From Alphaproteobacteria bacterium UBA7691 (GTDB lineage: Bacteria; Pseudomonadota; Alphaproteobacteria; Ferrovibrionales; Ferrovibrionaceae), in contig DLGP01000056.1 in assembly GCA_002482765.1 (NCBI GenBank), positions 36,600-100,599 on the forward strand: 64,000 nucleotides of DNA, in the 5' to 3' direction. Both the position numbers and the translations under genes were made by a program. The notes below the pieces were generated by a model. That model did no database searches, was not told the DNA's origin, and was given only the letters and a program-made list of their open reading frames with translations. Of this stretch, positions 41,662 to 50,609 are shown in pieces (within the stretch, counting starts at the first letter, position 1; the number at the start of each line of letters is the position of its first letter).

Positions 41662-42885
41662 ATGTTTTTTTCCAAGCGCCAGCGGCAGATGGAAGCCGCA
41701 TGTATTGAGATCAACGACGTCTGCAAACGCGCCGCGCAGGGCGACCTGTCGGCGCGTGTGATCCATACCGATCGGTATGGCGATGTTGGCCCGACGCTGA
41801 TCGCGCTCAACCGTGCGCTGGATCTGGTTGATGCCTATGTGCGTGAATCCTCGGCCTCGCTGCATTTTGCGGCGCAGGGCAAGTTTTTCCGCCCCTTCCT
41901 GCTGCGCGGCATGGCTGGTGATTTCCGCCACGGCGCGATGGAGATCAATGCGGCGCGCGGCGCCATGCGGCAAAAGGCCGAACAGGCGACCCGGCTGGAA
42001 GCCGAGGTCGCCGCCGAACGCGAAGCCAGCGCGGCACGGGCCAAGGCTGAGCGCAACCGGTTGGCCGACCAGTTCCAGGCTGAAGTGATGGGCGTGGTCG
42101 AGGCGGTCAAGCTGACCAGCGACACGCTGTCGGATAATGCCGTGCAGCTGGCCGGCGATACCCGCACCGCCGCCGAAGCCTCGGTCAATGTCACCCAGGC
42201 GGCGCAACAGGCGACCAACAACACCCAGGCGATTGCCGCCGCCGCCGAGCAGCTCAGCGCCAGTGTGGCCGAGGTGACGCGCCAGGTGCGTGAATCACGC
42301 GCTTCCAGCCAGAGCGTGGCCAGCGAAGCCTCGCGCGCCACCGATGCGGTGCATCAGCTTGAAAGCGCCAATCGCAAGATCGACGAAGTGGTGGAATTCA
42401 TCCGCTCCGTGGCGTTCCAGACCAACTTGCTGGCGCTGAATGCTTCCGTGGAAGCGGCGCGCGCCGGCGAGGCCGGCAAGGGTTTTGCCGTTGTGGCGCA
42501 GGAAGTGCGCAGCCTGGCGCAGAAGACGGCGGAAGCGGCCAAGGATATTGCGCAGCAGATCAGTGCCATCCAGGCCGCTTCGGCGCTCACCGTGCGTTCC
42601 ATCGAGGTGATCCAGCAGCAATCGGCGATGCTCGACGAGCGGGTTGGCAATATCGCCGAGTCGGTGCAGGAGCAGGCCAGCGCCACGGCGGATATTTCCA
42701 ACAATATCCAGTCCGCCGCTGCCGGCACCGAAAGTGTTGCCGCCAATATCCAGGATATCGCCCAGACTATTGAGCGCAGCGGCGAAGTGGCGCAGGAAGT
42801 TTCCAGCGGCGCAGCCGGTCTGCAAAGCCAGTCTGGCGCCCTGGCGCGCCAGGTGGCTGCCTTCATCGCCAAGATCCGCGGCTGA
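41662..42885 (+). CDS. Soluble methyl-accepting chemotaxis protein (signalling half)
   Basis: 407 aa from the ATG at 41662. There are no membrane helices. Residues about 10-95 form a HAMP-like linker ([38 protein letters not shown]) of the type that follows PAS domains in fused receptors. The signalling tip [20 protein letters not shown], then [20 protein letters not shown], is intact. The gap to the PAS gene is 34 bp. It is likely to signal redox or oxygen state to CheA through CheW. Confidence 0.92.
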   Translation: MFFSKRQRQMEAACIEINDVCKRAAQGDLSARVIHTDRYGDVGPTLIALNRALDLVDAYVRESSASLHFAAQGKFFRPFLLRGMAGDFRHGAMEINAARGAMRQKAEQATRLEAEVAAEREASAARAKAERNRLADQFQAEVMGVVEAVKLTSDTLSDNAVQLAGDTRTAAEASVNVTQAAQQATNNTQAIAAAAEQLSASVAEVTRQVRESRASSQSVASEASRATDAVHQLESANRKIDEVVEFIRSVAFQTNLLALNASVEAARAGEAGKGFAVVAQEVRSLAQKTAEAAKDIAQQISAIQAASALTVRSIEVIQQQSAMLDERVGNIAESVQEQASATADISNNIQSAAAGTESVAANIQDIAQTIERSGEVAQEVSSGAAGLQSQSGALARQVAAFIAKIRG

Positions 42886-42891
42886 AAAGGT

Positions 42892-43335
42892 TCAGCCGGC
42901 AGCTTTTCTGGCGGCGACTTTTTTGGCGACGGCTTTTTTCCCGGCGGGCTTTTTGGCTGTGGGCTTTTTGCTGGCGGCCGGCTTGGCCTCTGGCGGGCGG
43001 GTGGCGCCGATCAGCAGCAAAGCCACGTCATCCACTTCCACCGAAAGCTGCGCCAGTTTGGGCGCCGCCACATGCAGCTTGCCATGCAGGCCGCGCGGGC
43101 TGGCGCCCACCACACTGGCCGCCAATGGCTTGGCGCGGCCCGCCAGCCACAGCTTGATCTTGCTGCCGGCCGGCAGCTCGGGCGGCGGATTGAACAGGAA
43201 GCCGGTCAGCGACAGGTTGTCGATGCTGCCGGGATACATGCTGCCGGCATGTTCCAGGCGGGCAGCGATGGTGGTGTCGCGCCTCTCGAAGCGGCGCCGA
43301 TTGGCCGCCTGCTGCTGCTCTGCCTTGCCGGCCAT
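42892..43335 (-). CDS. PilZ domain protein with Ala/Lys/Pro-rich tail
   Basis: 147 aa from the ATG at 43335, preceded by GGGG at 8 bp; longer starts exist upstream. The c-di-GMP-binding RxxxR (RRRFERRDTTIAARL) and the following D/N-x-S-x-x-G (IDNLSLTGFLF) are present. The last 40 residues are repeats such as KKPTAKKPAGKKAVAKK, resembling histone-like or nucleic-acid-binding tails. It is convergent with the MCP gene, so c-di-GMP control of motility is plausible. Confidence 0.85.
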   Translation of the reverse strand: MAGKAEQQQAANRRRFERRDTTIAARLEHAGSMYPGSIDNLSLTGFLFNPPPELPAGSKIKLWLAGRAKPLAASVVGASPRGLHGKLHVAAPKLAQLSVEVDDVALLLIGATRPPEAKPAASKKPTAKKPAGKKAVAKKVAARKAAG

Positions 43336-43478
43336 GCCGATTGCCCCACGAATACCCGTAACAATATTGGCAGCAGAGTAAAACATGCGCCGCCGATTGT
43401 GAAAGACTTCTTGTGGCCGGCTTTGGTAAAGCTGTGGCGCCCGAGCGGCGCTTTGCCTATTATTCACGCAAGAGTAAC

Positions 43479-44723
43479 ATGCGAGACGCCATGACCGCCC
43501 GGCTGCCGCCGCAACCCGTTGTTTGGGCGCTATCCCGCCACACAGCCTTCCTTGCCGGGCGCCAGGGCGGCGAACGGCTGCAACGACGCAATGAGGATTT
43601 CTCCGGCCTCGATCTCGGCGGCGCCATCCTCGACGATGCCATCCTGTCCGGCTGCCTGTTTGTCGACAGTTCGCTCAATTCGGCCCAGTTTGTGCGCGCC
43701 GACCTGTTCAGCGCCGATTTCACCCGCGCCGACCTGACCCGCACCATGTTTGACAAGGCCGATCTGCGTGGCGCCAATTTCCTCATGTCGGTGCTGCGGC
43801 AAACCTCGTTCCGCCAGGCCGATCTGCGCCCGGGCCAGATTCTGCGCGCCGATCCGGCCGGCAAACAAACCGCTGAAAACGTGCCGGTCAATATGAGCGG
43901 TGCCAATCTGGAAGAGGCCAATCTCAAAAGCGCCTATCTGGATCAGGCCAATCTGAGCAATACCAAGGCGGCCGGCGCCAGTTTTGCCTCGGCCAGCCTG
44001 TTTGCGGTCAACCTGACCGGGGCCGACCTGACCAATGCGGATTTTGCCGGCGCCAAACTGAAGGAAGCCACCCTGGTTGGCGCCAAGCTGGATGGCGCGC
44101 GCTTCACCAATGCCGATCTGCGTGGCGCCAATCTGCGCAGTGTTGATCTCAGTCAGGCCGATACCACCGGCGCCAATCTGCAAGGCGCCATCCATCGCGG
44201 CGCCTCGGCGCAATTGCCGCCCGAGGTGGAGGCGCGGCTCAAGGCGCATGGCCGCTGGATCGTGTCCAATGGCGCCGAGGGCGAACGCGCCGTGTTCAGC
44301 GAGATGAAATTGCAGGGGCTGGATTTTTCCAGTTGCGACCTGCGCGCCGCCGTGTTTCACGACACCAACCTGGCCGGCGCGTTTTTCACCCGCAGCCAGC
44401 TTTTGTTCACCAGCTTTATCGGCGCCGATCTGCGCAAGGCCAATTTTGACCAGGCGGATTGCGGCGGCACCAATTTCTCTGGTGCCAATCTGGGTGGGGC
44501 GCTGTTTCGCGGCACCCGGCTGATCGGCGTGCCGATCTATAACGCGCAGAATCAGCGCACCGGCAAGGTGCTGTTCCCACGCTTTGACGGCAGCGACCTG
44601 AGCGGCGCCGATCTGCGCGGCGCCATGGTGGAGGGGGTGGATTTCAGCAGCAGCACTTTCGCCAAGGTCAATCTTGCCGGTGCCGAATTGATCAACTGCA
44701 CCGGCATGCAGTCGCGGCGCTGA
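43479..44723 (+). CDS. Pentapeptide repeat protein
   Basis: 414 aa from the ATG at 43479 (AAGAG upstream). Two blocks of A(D/N)LxX repeats (about 45-240 and 285-410) predict two right-handed beta-helices, separated by a non-repeat segment of about 45 residues (ASAQLPPEVEARLKAHGRW onward). The second block is interrupted at GVPIYNAQNQRTGKVLFPRF. No signal peptide, kinase or toxin domain. Possible roles include scaffolding or DNA-mimic gyrase protection; nothing selects between them. Confidence 0.88.
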   Translation: MRDAMTARLPPQPVVWALSRHTAFLAGRQGGERLQRRNEDFSGLDLGGAILDDAILSGCLFVDSSLNSAQFVRADLFSADFTRADLTRTMFDKADLRGANFLMSVLRQTSFRQADLRPGQILRADPAGKQTAENVPVNMSGANLEEANLKSAYLDQANLSNTKAAGASFASASLFAVNLTGADLTNADFAGAKLKEATLVGAKLDGARFTNADLRGANLRSVDLSQADTTGANLQGAIHRGASAQLPPEVEARLKAHGRWIVSNGAEGERAVFSEMKLQGLDFSSCDLRAAVFHDTNLAGAFFTRSQLLFTSFIGADLRKANFDQADCGGTNFSGANLGGALFRGTRLIGVPIYNAQNQRTGKVLFPRFDGSDLSGADLRGAMVEGVDFSSSTFAKVNLAGAELINCTGMQSRR

Positions 44724-44730
44724 GGCGGCC

Positions 44731-45201
44731 GTGACGGTGCGGCTTGACCCCGGCCTGCATTACAGCGATGCACGGCTGGCGGCTTTGCATCATTGGTGGC
44801 AGGCCAAGGCGGCGGCGCGTGGCGCCTTGCCGGGCCGGGCCGATTTTGAGCCGCTGGAGATGCGTGCGCTGCTGCAAGATCTCTACATGGTGGATGTGCT
44901 GCGCCTGCCCGATGCGCTGCGTTTCCGCTATCGCCTGATCGGCACCGCAATCACCCAGCGCACCGGGCGCGATGTCACCGGGCGGTTTTTTGAGGAGATT
45001 TATCCGGTCGAAACTTTGCCGAACTTCTCGGCCAGTTTCCGCTGGATCGTGGCCGAGCGCCGGCCATTGCGTTCATTTGGCAATATGGAATTTTCCAGCC
45101 AGGGTTATCTTGGCTTCGAGGCATTGGAAGTGCCGCTGGCGACCGATGGCAACCAGATCGATATCATTCTCGGTGTGCTGGCATTACTGCCAGCGCCATG
45201 A
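44731..45201 (+). CDS. PAS_5 domain protein
   Basis: 156 aa from a GTG 7 bp after the pentapeptide stop, so probably co-transcribed. A complete PAS_5 pattern is seen: HHWWQAKAAARGALPGRADF, ALLQDLYMVDVL, FRYRLIGTAITQRTGRDVTG, and PLRSFGNMEFSSQGYLGFEA. No output domain. It is the clearest single-domain member of the PAS_5 group in this window. Confidence 0.85.
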   Translation: MTVRLDPGLHYSDARLAALHHWWQAKAAARGALPGRADFEPLEMRALLQDLYMVDVLRLPDALRFRYRLIGTAITQRTGRDVTGRFFEEIYPVETLPNFSASFRWIVAERRPLRSFGNMEFSSQGYLGFEALEVPLATDGNQIDIILGVLALLPAP

Positions 45202-45213
45202 GCCGGCGGGCCG

Positions 45214-45477
45214 TCAGGCCTCAAAATGCTGCCAGGCCACCTTGCCCAGCGGCATGTTCTTCAGCTTTTCGACAAAGGGTTTGGCGCCGATATAGACCGG
45301 CGACAGATTAACCCCCTGGGCCACCAGCACCAGATCAGCCCGGCCGAGTTTCTGCTGGAAGGCGCTCATCGAGCGCTGCGCCATCTCGGACGTGGCAATG
45401 CCGGCTTCGGCCACCATGATCAAGGTGACAACTTTGCCGTCAATCTGGAAGTTCGCGAATGGATATTTCTGCGGCAT
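45214..45477 (-). CDS. Hypothetical protein, 87 aa
   Basis: A compact protein starting MPQKYPFANFQIDGKVVTLI and ending KVAWQHFEA, with alternating strands and helices (VLVAQGVNLSPVYIGAKPFV). No signal peptide. GAGGGA precedes the ATG. GC-biased codon use matches neighbours, so it is probably real. I recognise no family. Confidence 0.6.
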   Translation of the reverse strand: MPQKYPFANFQIDGKVVTLIMVAEAGIATSEMAQRSMSAFQQKLGRADLVLVAQGVNLSPVYIGAKPFVEKLKNMPLGKVAWQHFEA

Positions 45478-45601
45478 GATCCCTCCCGGTATGCGGGACG
45501 TGTGGACATCCTAGACCTGTTTTGGCCGGCGTCCAGGGGGAATTTGACACAATGTGACTAAAGTATGGTTAATTGTATGCAAAAATTTGACGGGCTGCCA
45601 T

Positions 45602-46345
45602 TCAGAGCGGCAAGAATATGAAATTGAATACATAATCCGCCCGGCTTGGCGGCGCGCGATGATTAATTTCCGGGTCCAGCCGGGCAAAATGGGTCAATTG
45701 ACCCTGACGCAACGCAAAGGCGGCATAACCCAGCGCCTCCACCTCGGCCACCATCTGCTCAATCGGCTTGCGCGTATGCGCCTCTTCCATCTCGATCACC
45801 AGCACCGGGCGGTCGCGCCGGATCAGGTCGGCCGCACCTGCCAGCACTTCGGCCTCAAAGCCTTCCACATCGATCTTGATGAAACCGACCGGCGGCAGGC
45901 CACAATCATCCAGCCGCTTGGCAGGCACGCTGACACTGCCATAACTGGCGCCCACCTTGGCGGCATTGAGCGAGCCGCCCTGGTTGGAATAACCCTTGCG
46001 GCCCAGCGGGATACGCAATTCGGCGGTGCCGGTGGCATTGGAGGCCGCGACCTGCCAGGCTTCGGCATTCTGCGGCTTGCAGCGTTGCAGCACACGAAAC
46101 GGCTTGGGATTTGGTTCCAGGGCAAAAACCTGGCGGCAATGCTGCGCCAGCATCCAGGTCCACACGCCCTTGTTGGCGCCAACATCCAGCGCGGCGCGGG
46201 CCGGATCGACCAGGAACGGCACCAGGGCCAGTTCACGTTCGCCACGCCGCAGCTCCTTCCACACCCGATAGCGGATATAGAGGCTGCCCGGGATCAGGCT
46301 GTATTTGAGTTTTTCCTCAAAGGTCGAGGGGGGTTCCCAGGCCAT
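45602..46345 (-). CDS. FkbM family methyltransferase
   Basis: 247 aa from the ATG at 46345. An open frame continues upstream to 47236 but runs through the tRNA-Thr gene and opposite the CYTH gene, so that extension is not coding. SAM site ALDVGANKGVWTWMLAQHC; VFALEPNPKPFRVLQRC; FIKIDVEGFEAEVLAGA; PVLVIEMEEAH, all FkbM hallmarks. FkbM enzymes methylate hydroxyl groups of glycans or metabolites; the target here is unknown. Confidence 0.92.
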   Translation of the reverse strand: MAWEPPSTFEEKLKYSLIPGSLYIRYRVWKELRRGERELALVPFLVDPARAALDVGANKGVWTWMLAQHCRQVFALEPNPKPFRVLQRCKPQNAEAWQVAASNATGTAELRIPLGRKGYSNQGGSLNAAKVGASYGSVSVPAKRLDDCGLPPVGFIKIDVEGFEAEVLAGAADLIRRDRPVLVIEMEEAHTRKPIEQMVAEVEALGYAAFALRQGQLTHFARLDPEINHRAPPSRADYVFNFIFLPL

Positions 46346-46389
46346 GCGCGAAACGTCTCTTATGAGAGGCCGCCCCGGGAAGGGGCTGC

Positions 46390-46464
46390 TGGTGCTGCCG
46401 GACAGGATTGAACTGTCGACCTCGTCATTACCAATGACGTGCTCTACCACTGAGCTACGGCAGC
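46390..46464 (-). tRNA. tRNA-Thr (GGT)
   Basis: 75 nt including CCA on the minus strand. Acceptor GCTGCCG/CGGCAGC, D arm GCTC...GAGC, anticodon stem CGTCA/TGACG around TTGGTAA (anticodon GGT), T arm GACAG-TTCAATC-CTGTC. Confidence 0.97.
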
Positions 46465-46617
46465 GTGCCGGCTGAAAACGGCGCGGAAAGTGCCACAGGC
46501 TTTTGCGGGATGCAAGCACCCCAGCGGCGAAAAGGCACCGCCGCCGCTTGACCCGGCGAAACAAGGCGTTATCCAGGGGGCGAAACTGCCTGACAGTGGC
46601 GTGACGGAGTCTGTGGC

Positions 46618-47157
46618 GTGGCGGCAAAGCTTGAAATTGAACGGAAATTCCTGGTGGCTGATCCCGGCATTGTCGCCGGTCTGGGCGGCCGGCAGTTGCT
46701 GCAAGGTTATTTCGGTGCCATCGGCGCGTTCCATCTGCGCATCCGGCTGGCAGCCCAGGCCGGGCAGGAACAAGCCTGGGTGACAGTGAAAAGCGACGCC
46801 CCCGGCATCGCGCGCCAGGAATATGAAACCGAGATTCCGCCCGCCCTCGCCCGCCGCCTGCTGGCCGGCTGGCCGGGCCGGCACAAGATTGAAAAAACCC
46901 GCTACCGGCTGCGCGCCGAACAGGGCCATGCCGGGCTGTTCTGGGAGATCGACCAGTTCCATGGCGACCATGCCGGCCTGTGGCTGGCCGAGATTGAACT
47001 GGACCGCGCCGACCGCCCGCTTGACCTGCCGCCCTGGCTTGGCGCCGAAGTGACCGACGATCCGGCCTATCGTAATGCCGCCCTGGCTGCCGCCCCGGCC
47101 GGCCCGGCAGCGGTGGATGCCGAATTGCAAACCTATATCGACGCCCTGCTGAAATGA
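46618..47157 (+). CDS. CYTH domain protein (triphosphate tunnel metalloenzyme)
   Basis: 179 aa from a GTG. The ExExK signature EIERKFLV is at residues 6-13. LRIRLAAQ, VTVKSDAPGIARQEYETEIP, KIEKTRYRL and WEIDQFHGDHAGLWLAEIEL follow, so the tunnel residues appear intact. Members hydrolyse tripolyphosphate or cyclise ATP. It is followed by a 55-aa protein and dcd in an apparent operon. Confidence 0.9.
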   Translation: MAAKLEIERKFLVADPGIVAGLGGRQLLQGYFGAIGAFHLRIRLAAQAGQEQAWVTVKSDAPGIARQEYETEIPPALARRLLAGWPGRHKIEKTRYRLRAEQGHAGLFWEIDQFHGDHAGLWLAEIELDRADRPLDLPPWLGAEVTDDPAYRNAALAAAPAGPAAVDAELQTYIDALLK

Positions 47158-47170
47158 GTATAACCGGCGC

Positions 47171-47338
47171 ATGACGCATCTGACCGAGCAGACCCAGGCC
47201 AGACAGGAAGAACGGCGCGACCGGCTGGCGGCGCAATTGCGCGCCAACCTGGCGCGCCGCAAGCAGCAGGGCCGCAGCCGCGAGGCCCAGCCGCCGGCGC
47301 AGGATGTGGCCCAGGATGCCAGGGAGGAAACCCGCTGA
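47171..47338 (+). CDS. Small conserved-looking hypothetical protein, 55 aa
   Basis: [20 protein letters not shown] at the start, then a Arg/Gln/Ala-rich helix with a QRR/RRK basic face and an acidic end. It starts 13 bp after the CYTH gene and its TGA overlaps the dcd ATG (TGATG), so it is translationally coupled to dcd. No signal or membrane segment. Function unknown; the tight spacing argues that it is a real gene. Confidence 0.6.
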   Translation: MTHLTEQTQARQEERRDRLAAQLRANLARRKQQGRSREAQPPAQDVAQDAREETR

Positions 47339-47892
47339 TGACGGTGATGAGCGATATCTGGATCCGCGACATGGCGCGCCAGCACAACATGATCGAGCCG
47401 TTTGTGGAGGCGCAGAAGCGCGAAGGCACCATCTCCTACGGCCTGTCCTCCTATGGCTACGATGCCCGGGTGGCGCGCGAATTCAAGATTTTCACCAATG
47501 TCGACAGCGCCGTGGTCGATCCCAAACAATTCTCGCCGGCTTCCTTTGTGGATCGCGACACCGATGTTTGCGTCATCCCGCCGAATTCCTTCGCCCTGGC
47601 GCGCACGGTGGAATATTTCCGCATCCCGCGCGATGTGCTGGTGATCTGCCTGGGCAAAAGCACCTATGCGCGCTGCGGCATCATCGTCAATGTCACGCCG
47701 CTGGAGCCGGAATGGGAAGGCCATGTGACGCTGGAATTCTCCAACACCACACCGCTGCCGGCAAAAATCTACGCCAATGAGGGCGCCTGCCAGTTCCTGT
47801 TCCTCAAGGGCGACCAGCCCTGCGAAACCAGCTATGCCGACCGCGCCGGCAAATATATGGGCCAGCGCGGCGTGACTTTGCCCAAACTCTGA
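47338..47892 (+). CDS. dcd: dCTP deaminase
   Basis: 184 aa. It makes dUTP from dCTP. Motifs: [55 protein letters not shown] (substrate and catalytic region with Arg and Glu) and [20 protein letters not shown]. The C-terminal [13 protein letters not shown] closes the active site. Start at 47338 couples to the 55-aa gene; an ATG at 47347 is also in frame. Confidence 0.95.
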   Translation: MTVMSDIWIRDMARQHNMIEPFVEAQKREGTISYGLSSYGYDARVAREFKIFTNVDSAVVDPKQFSPASFVDRDTDVCVIPPNSFALARTVEYFRIPRDVLVICLGKSTYARCGIIVNVTPLEPEWEGHVTLEFSNTTPLPAKIYANEGACQFLFLKGDQPCETSYADRAGKYMGQRGVTLPKL

Positions 47893-47916
47893 CCAGGCAG
47901 ACCGCCCCTCACTGTG

Positions 47917-48266
47917 GTCATGCCCGGGCCTGACCCACTGGTGTCCGGTTTAATCCGATGCCGCTGTTAGCACCCCCACCTCTCGTCATGCCCGCGAAAG
48001 CGGGCATCCATTTTGCAAAATATGCCTGAATTTCGTAGAAAATGGGATGCCCGGGTCAAGCCCGGGCATGACGACGGTGAGGGTGATGGATTTGAGCATT
48101 GCGATATTCCAGCAGCGCTGATTTTGTGTCTGCTCAAGGCACGAAGTTCCAAAACCTTAGCAATGCCGTGTCTTTCGACGCTCAGACAAAATTTTAACCG
48201 AACAGCCGTGGGTCAGGCCCGGGCATGACGATTTTGAGTGGCGATGCCCGCCTATCTGATTAAACC
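47917..48266. repeat. REP-like palindromic repeat cluster, copy B
   Basis: This cluster fills almost all of the 379-bp gene-free stretch after dcd. Units with the core GCCCGGG/CCCGGGC next to GTCATG or CATGAC occur at about 47917, 47984-48010, 48045-48073 and 48204-48230. A TAAACC/GGTTTA-bearing spacer recurs at about 47947 and 48258. The section 48192-48266 (AACCGAACAGCCGTGGG... to CTATCTGATTAAACC) resembles 27588-27664 closely. No coding sequence is evident inside. Confidence 0.75.
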
Positions 48267-48271
48267 GCAAA

Positions 48272-49045
48272 TCACTCGCCAACTTTCTGCCGCCGGGCAT
48301 CGAGCAGCACACTATCCACCGGCTGGTCAAAATCGCGGCCGCCGAGTTCAAAGCCCTTGCGCCAGTCGTTGAGGTGGCGCCGGGTCCAGAGCCGGCCAAG
48401 ATCGGCATCACGTTCCTTGAGCGCCAGCACCAGCATGCGATGGGCGTGGATCAGGCGTTCGGCACCCTGTGCCACATCGCGCACCACCAGTTCGGTGACC
48501 GGATAGATCAGCATGTTGGATGGCTCGCGCGCCAGTTTGAGCACGCGGTTGCCGCTGGCTTCTTCCAGCGCCATGTGGAATTCGCCATCCAGTTCGCCGA
48601 CCCGCTGCGGATCATGCCGCGCCGCTTCGGTGGCGGCGATATTACGCTCCAGCGCTTCGATCAATTGCGGCGTGGCGCGATCAATGCTCAATTCGATGGT
48701 GGCCAGGCTGAGCGCCATGGCGGCTTCCCATAATTCGCGGAATGTCACCTGATGCAGCACCAGCGCGCGGCTCATGCGCGAGGCAAGGCGTTCGTAATGC
48801 GGCAGGCCGACGATCAGGCGGCGGCTGGCATCGCGGCGGATCAGGCCGCCCTGTTCCAGCAGGCGGATACCTTCGCGCACGGTGGAGCGGTTGACGCCGA
48901 ATTGCCGCACCAGCTCGGCTTCGGTGCCAAGCGCCGCACCCGGGCGCAGCCGGCCGCTGACGATCTCCTGCTCGATCGCCTCGGCCACACGCTCATAGGC
49001 CGGCATGCTGGTGATGCGCGGAAAACGGTCAATGACCTGGCTCAT
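48272..49045 (-). CDS. FadR-subfamily GntR regulator
   Basis: 257 aa. The winged HTH is VAEAIEQEIVSGRLRPGAAL, then LVRQFGVNRSTVREGIRLLE. The helical FCD domain carries ELDGEFHMALEEASGNRVLK with the metal-binding Asp/His pattern. It is divergent from the serine hydrolase-Liv transporter group and has a matching palindrome in the 117-bp gap, so it probably represses that group. Confidence 0.9.
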   Translation of the reverse strand: MSQVIDRFPRITSMPAYERVAEAIEQEIVSGRLRPGAALGTEAELVRQFGVNRSTVREGIRLLEQGGLIRRDASRRLIVGLPHYERLASRMSRALVLHQVTFRELWEAAMALSLATIELSIDRATPQLIEALERNIAATEAARHDPQRVGELDGEFHMALEEASGNRVLKLAREPSNMLIYPVTELVVRDVAQGAERLIHAHRMLVLALKERDADLGRLWTRRHLNDWRKGFELGGRDFDQPVDSVLLDARRQKVGE

Positions 49046-49095
49046 CGGCGCGGTAACTCCCCCCTTGCATCAATTCCCTTGACGGGCAGATGGCT

Positions 49096-49106
49096 TTGTC
49101 GGACAA
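49096..49106. promoter_or_regulatory. Candidate GntR/FadR operator, TTGTCGGACAA
   Basis: TTGTC and GACAA flank one base, the arm length and spacing typical of FadR-subfamily GntR operators. It lies between the divergent GntR and serine hydrolase starts. Confidence 0.55.
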
Positions 49107-49162
49107 TCCCACAAATAAGGCGTTCGATCAAACAAATGAAACGCCACCTGGGAGGATACAAG

Positions 49163-50461
49163 ATGCTGCGTCATGTCGCGTTGCGTGCGTATGCTGTTGC
49201 CTTCACGTCAATCCTTGCGCTTTCATTCACGCTGCCTGGGCAATCCGCCTTTGCCGCCGATTTGCCGCGTGAAAAGCCGGAAGCTGTGGGCTTGTCCTCC
49301 GCCCGGCTGGGCAAGATCACCACGCGGCTGAAGGATGATGTGGCCAAGGGCACCATGCCCGGCGCCGTGCTGCTGATCGCGCGCCATGGCAAGGTGGCTT
49401 ATTTCGAGGCCATCGGGCAGCAGGATCCGCAGGCCAAGATCCCGATGGCCAAGGACAGCATCTTCCGCATCTATTCAATGACCAAGCCGATCACCTCGGT
49501 GGCGGCAATGATGCAGGTGGAAGAAGGCAAGCTCACCCTGGCCGATCCGCTGGCGCGCTATGTGCCCAGCTTCAAGGACAGCAAGCTGTTGGTGGAAAAA
49601 CCCGATCCGGCCGATGCGCAGAAAAAGCTGGTTGAGCTGGTGCCGACGCGGCCGATCAGCTTGCAGGACCTGTTCCGCCACAGTGCCGGCATCACCTATG
49701 GCTTTTTCGGCGACACGGCGCAGAAACGCGCCTATCGCGACAGCGGCGCGCTGGCTGGCGATTACGACAATGCCGAATTCGCCGACCGCATCGCCAAGCT
49801 GCCGCTGGGCTATGCCCCCGGCACGACATGGGATTACGGTTATAACACCGATATCCTGGGCCGTGTGGTGGAAGTGGCCGATGGCGCCAAGCTGGGCCAG
49901 GTGTTTGAGAAACGCCTGTTCAAGCCGCTGGGCATGAAGGATACCAGCTTCTATGTCACCGATGCGGCGAAGCAGAAGCGCATCGCCGAGCCTTTCGCCA
50001 AGGATCGTAATTTTGGCGCCGGGGCTGATTTCAGCGAACCGCGCCAGCCGGGCAAATTTGAATCCGGCGGCGGCGGCCTGGTCAGCACCGCGATGGATTA
50101 TGCCCGCTTCCTGCAAATGCTGCTCAACAAGGGCAGCCTGGATGGCCGGCGGTATCTCAGCCCGGCCACCATCACCACCATGACCAGCGACCATATGGGC
50201 GCCATGGTGAAGCCCGGCCCGTTCTATCTGCCGGGCGTCGGTTATGGCTTCGGCCTCGGCTTTGCGGTGCGCCAGCAGGATGGTCTGTCGCCGATGGCCG
50301 GTTCGGCCGGCGAATATAACTGGGGCGGCGCCGGCGGCACCTATATGTGGGTCGACCCGAAGCAGAACCTGTTTGTGGTTTACATGATGCAGTCGCCCAG
50401 CCAGCGCGTGGCCTATCGTGCGCTGCTGCGCGACATGGTTTACGCCGCCATCGTCAAGTGA
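49163..50461 (+). CDS. Exported class C beta-lactamase-fold serine hydrolase
   Basis: 432 aa from the ATG at 49163 behind GGGAGGA. A signal peptide ends at AFAA. The catalytic S-x-x-K is SMTK (RIYSMTKPITSVAAMM), the Tyr motif is in WDYGYNTDILG, and the third motif is WGGAGGT, as in EstB-type esterases rather than true AmpC enzymes with KTG. It acts in the periplasm on an ester or amide. Its place just before a branched-chain-type ABC transporter suggests it releases that transporter's substrate. Confidence 0.9.
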   Translation: MLRHVALRAYAVAFTSILALSFTLPGQSAFAADLPREKPEAVGLSSARLGKITTRLKDDVAKGTMPGAVLLIARHGKVAYFEAIGQQDPQAKIPMAKDSIFRIYSMTKPITSVAAMMQVEEGKLTLADPLARYVPSFKDSKLLVEKPDPADAQKKLVELVPTRPISLQDLFRHSAGITYGFFGDTAQKRAYRDSGALAGDYDNAEFADRIAKLPLGYAPGTTWDYGYNTDILGRVVEVADGAKLGQVFEKRLFKPLGMKDTSFYVTDAAKQKRIAEPFAKDRNFGAGADFSEPRQPGKFESGGGGLVSTAMDYARFLQMLLNKGSLDGRRYLSPATITTMTSDHMGAMVKPGPFYLPGVGYGFGLGFAVRQQDGLSPMAGSAGEYNWGGAGGTYMWVDPKQNLFVVYMMQSPSQRVAYRALLRDMVYAAIVK

Positions 50462-50609
50462 ACAGCGGAGAAAATCTGACACAACGATAGAGCGGCGTTT
50501 CAGCATCAACGGCATTTCCTGCCAACGCGCAGGGGATCGGCGACAGCGCCCTGCGGAATGGATTCCGGGGTGCCAGCGCCGCAGCATAAAAAACGGGATG
50601 GAGGAAACT

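Noticed and set aside
45602..47236. One 544-codon open frame on the minus strand
   Set aside because: Only 45602-46345 matches a family (FkbM). The upstream part runs through the tRNA-Thr gene and opposite the CYTH gene, and looks like high-GC noncoding frame.
27428..48271. CRISPR array, considered for the spaced repeats in the two intergenic clusters
   Set aside because: Units are irregularly spaced, in both orientations and individually palindromic, with no uniform spacers and no cas genes; REP-like repeats explain them.
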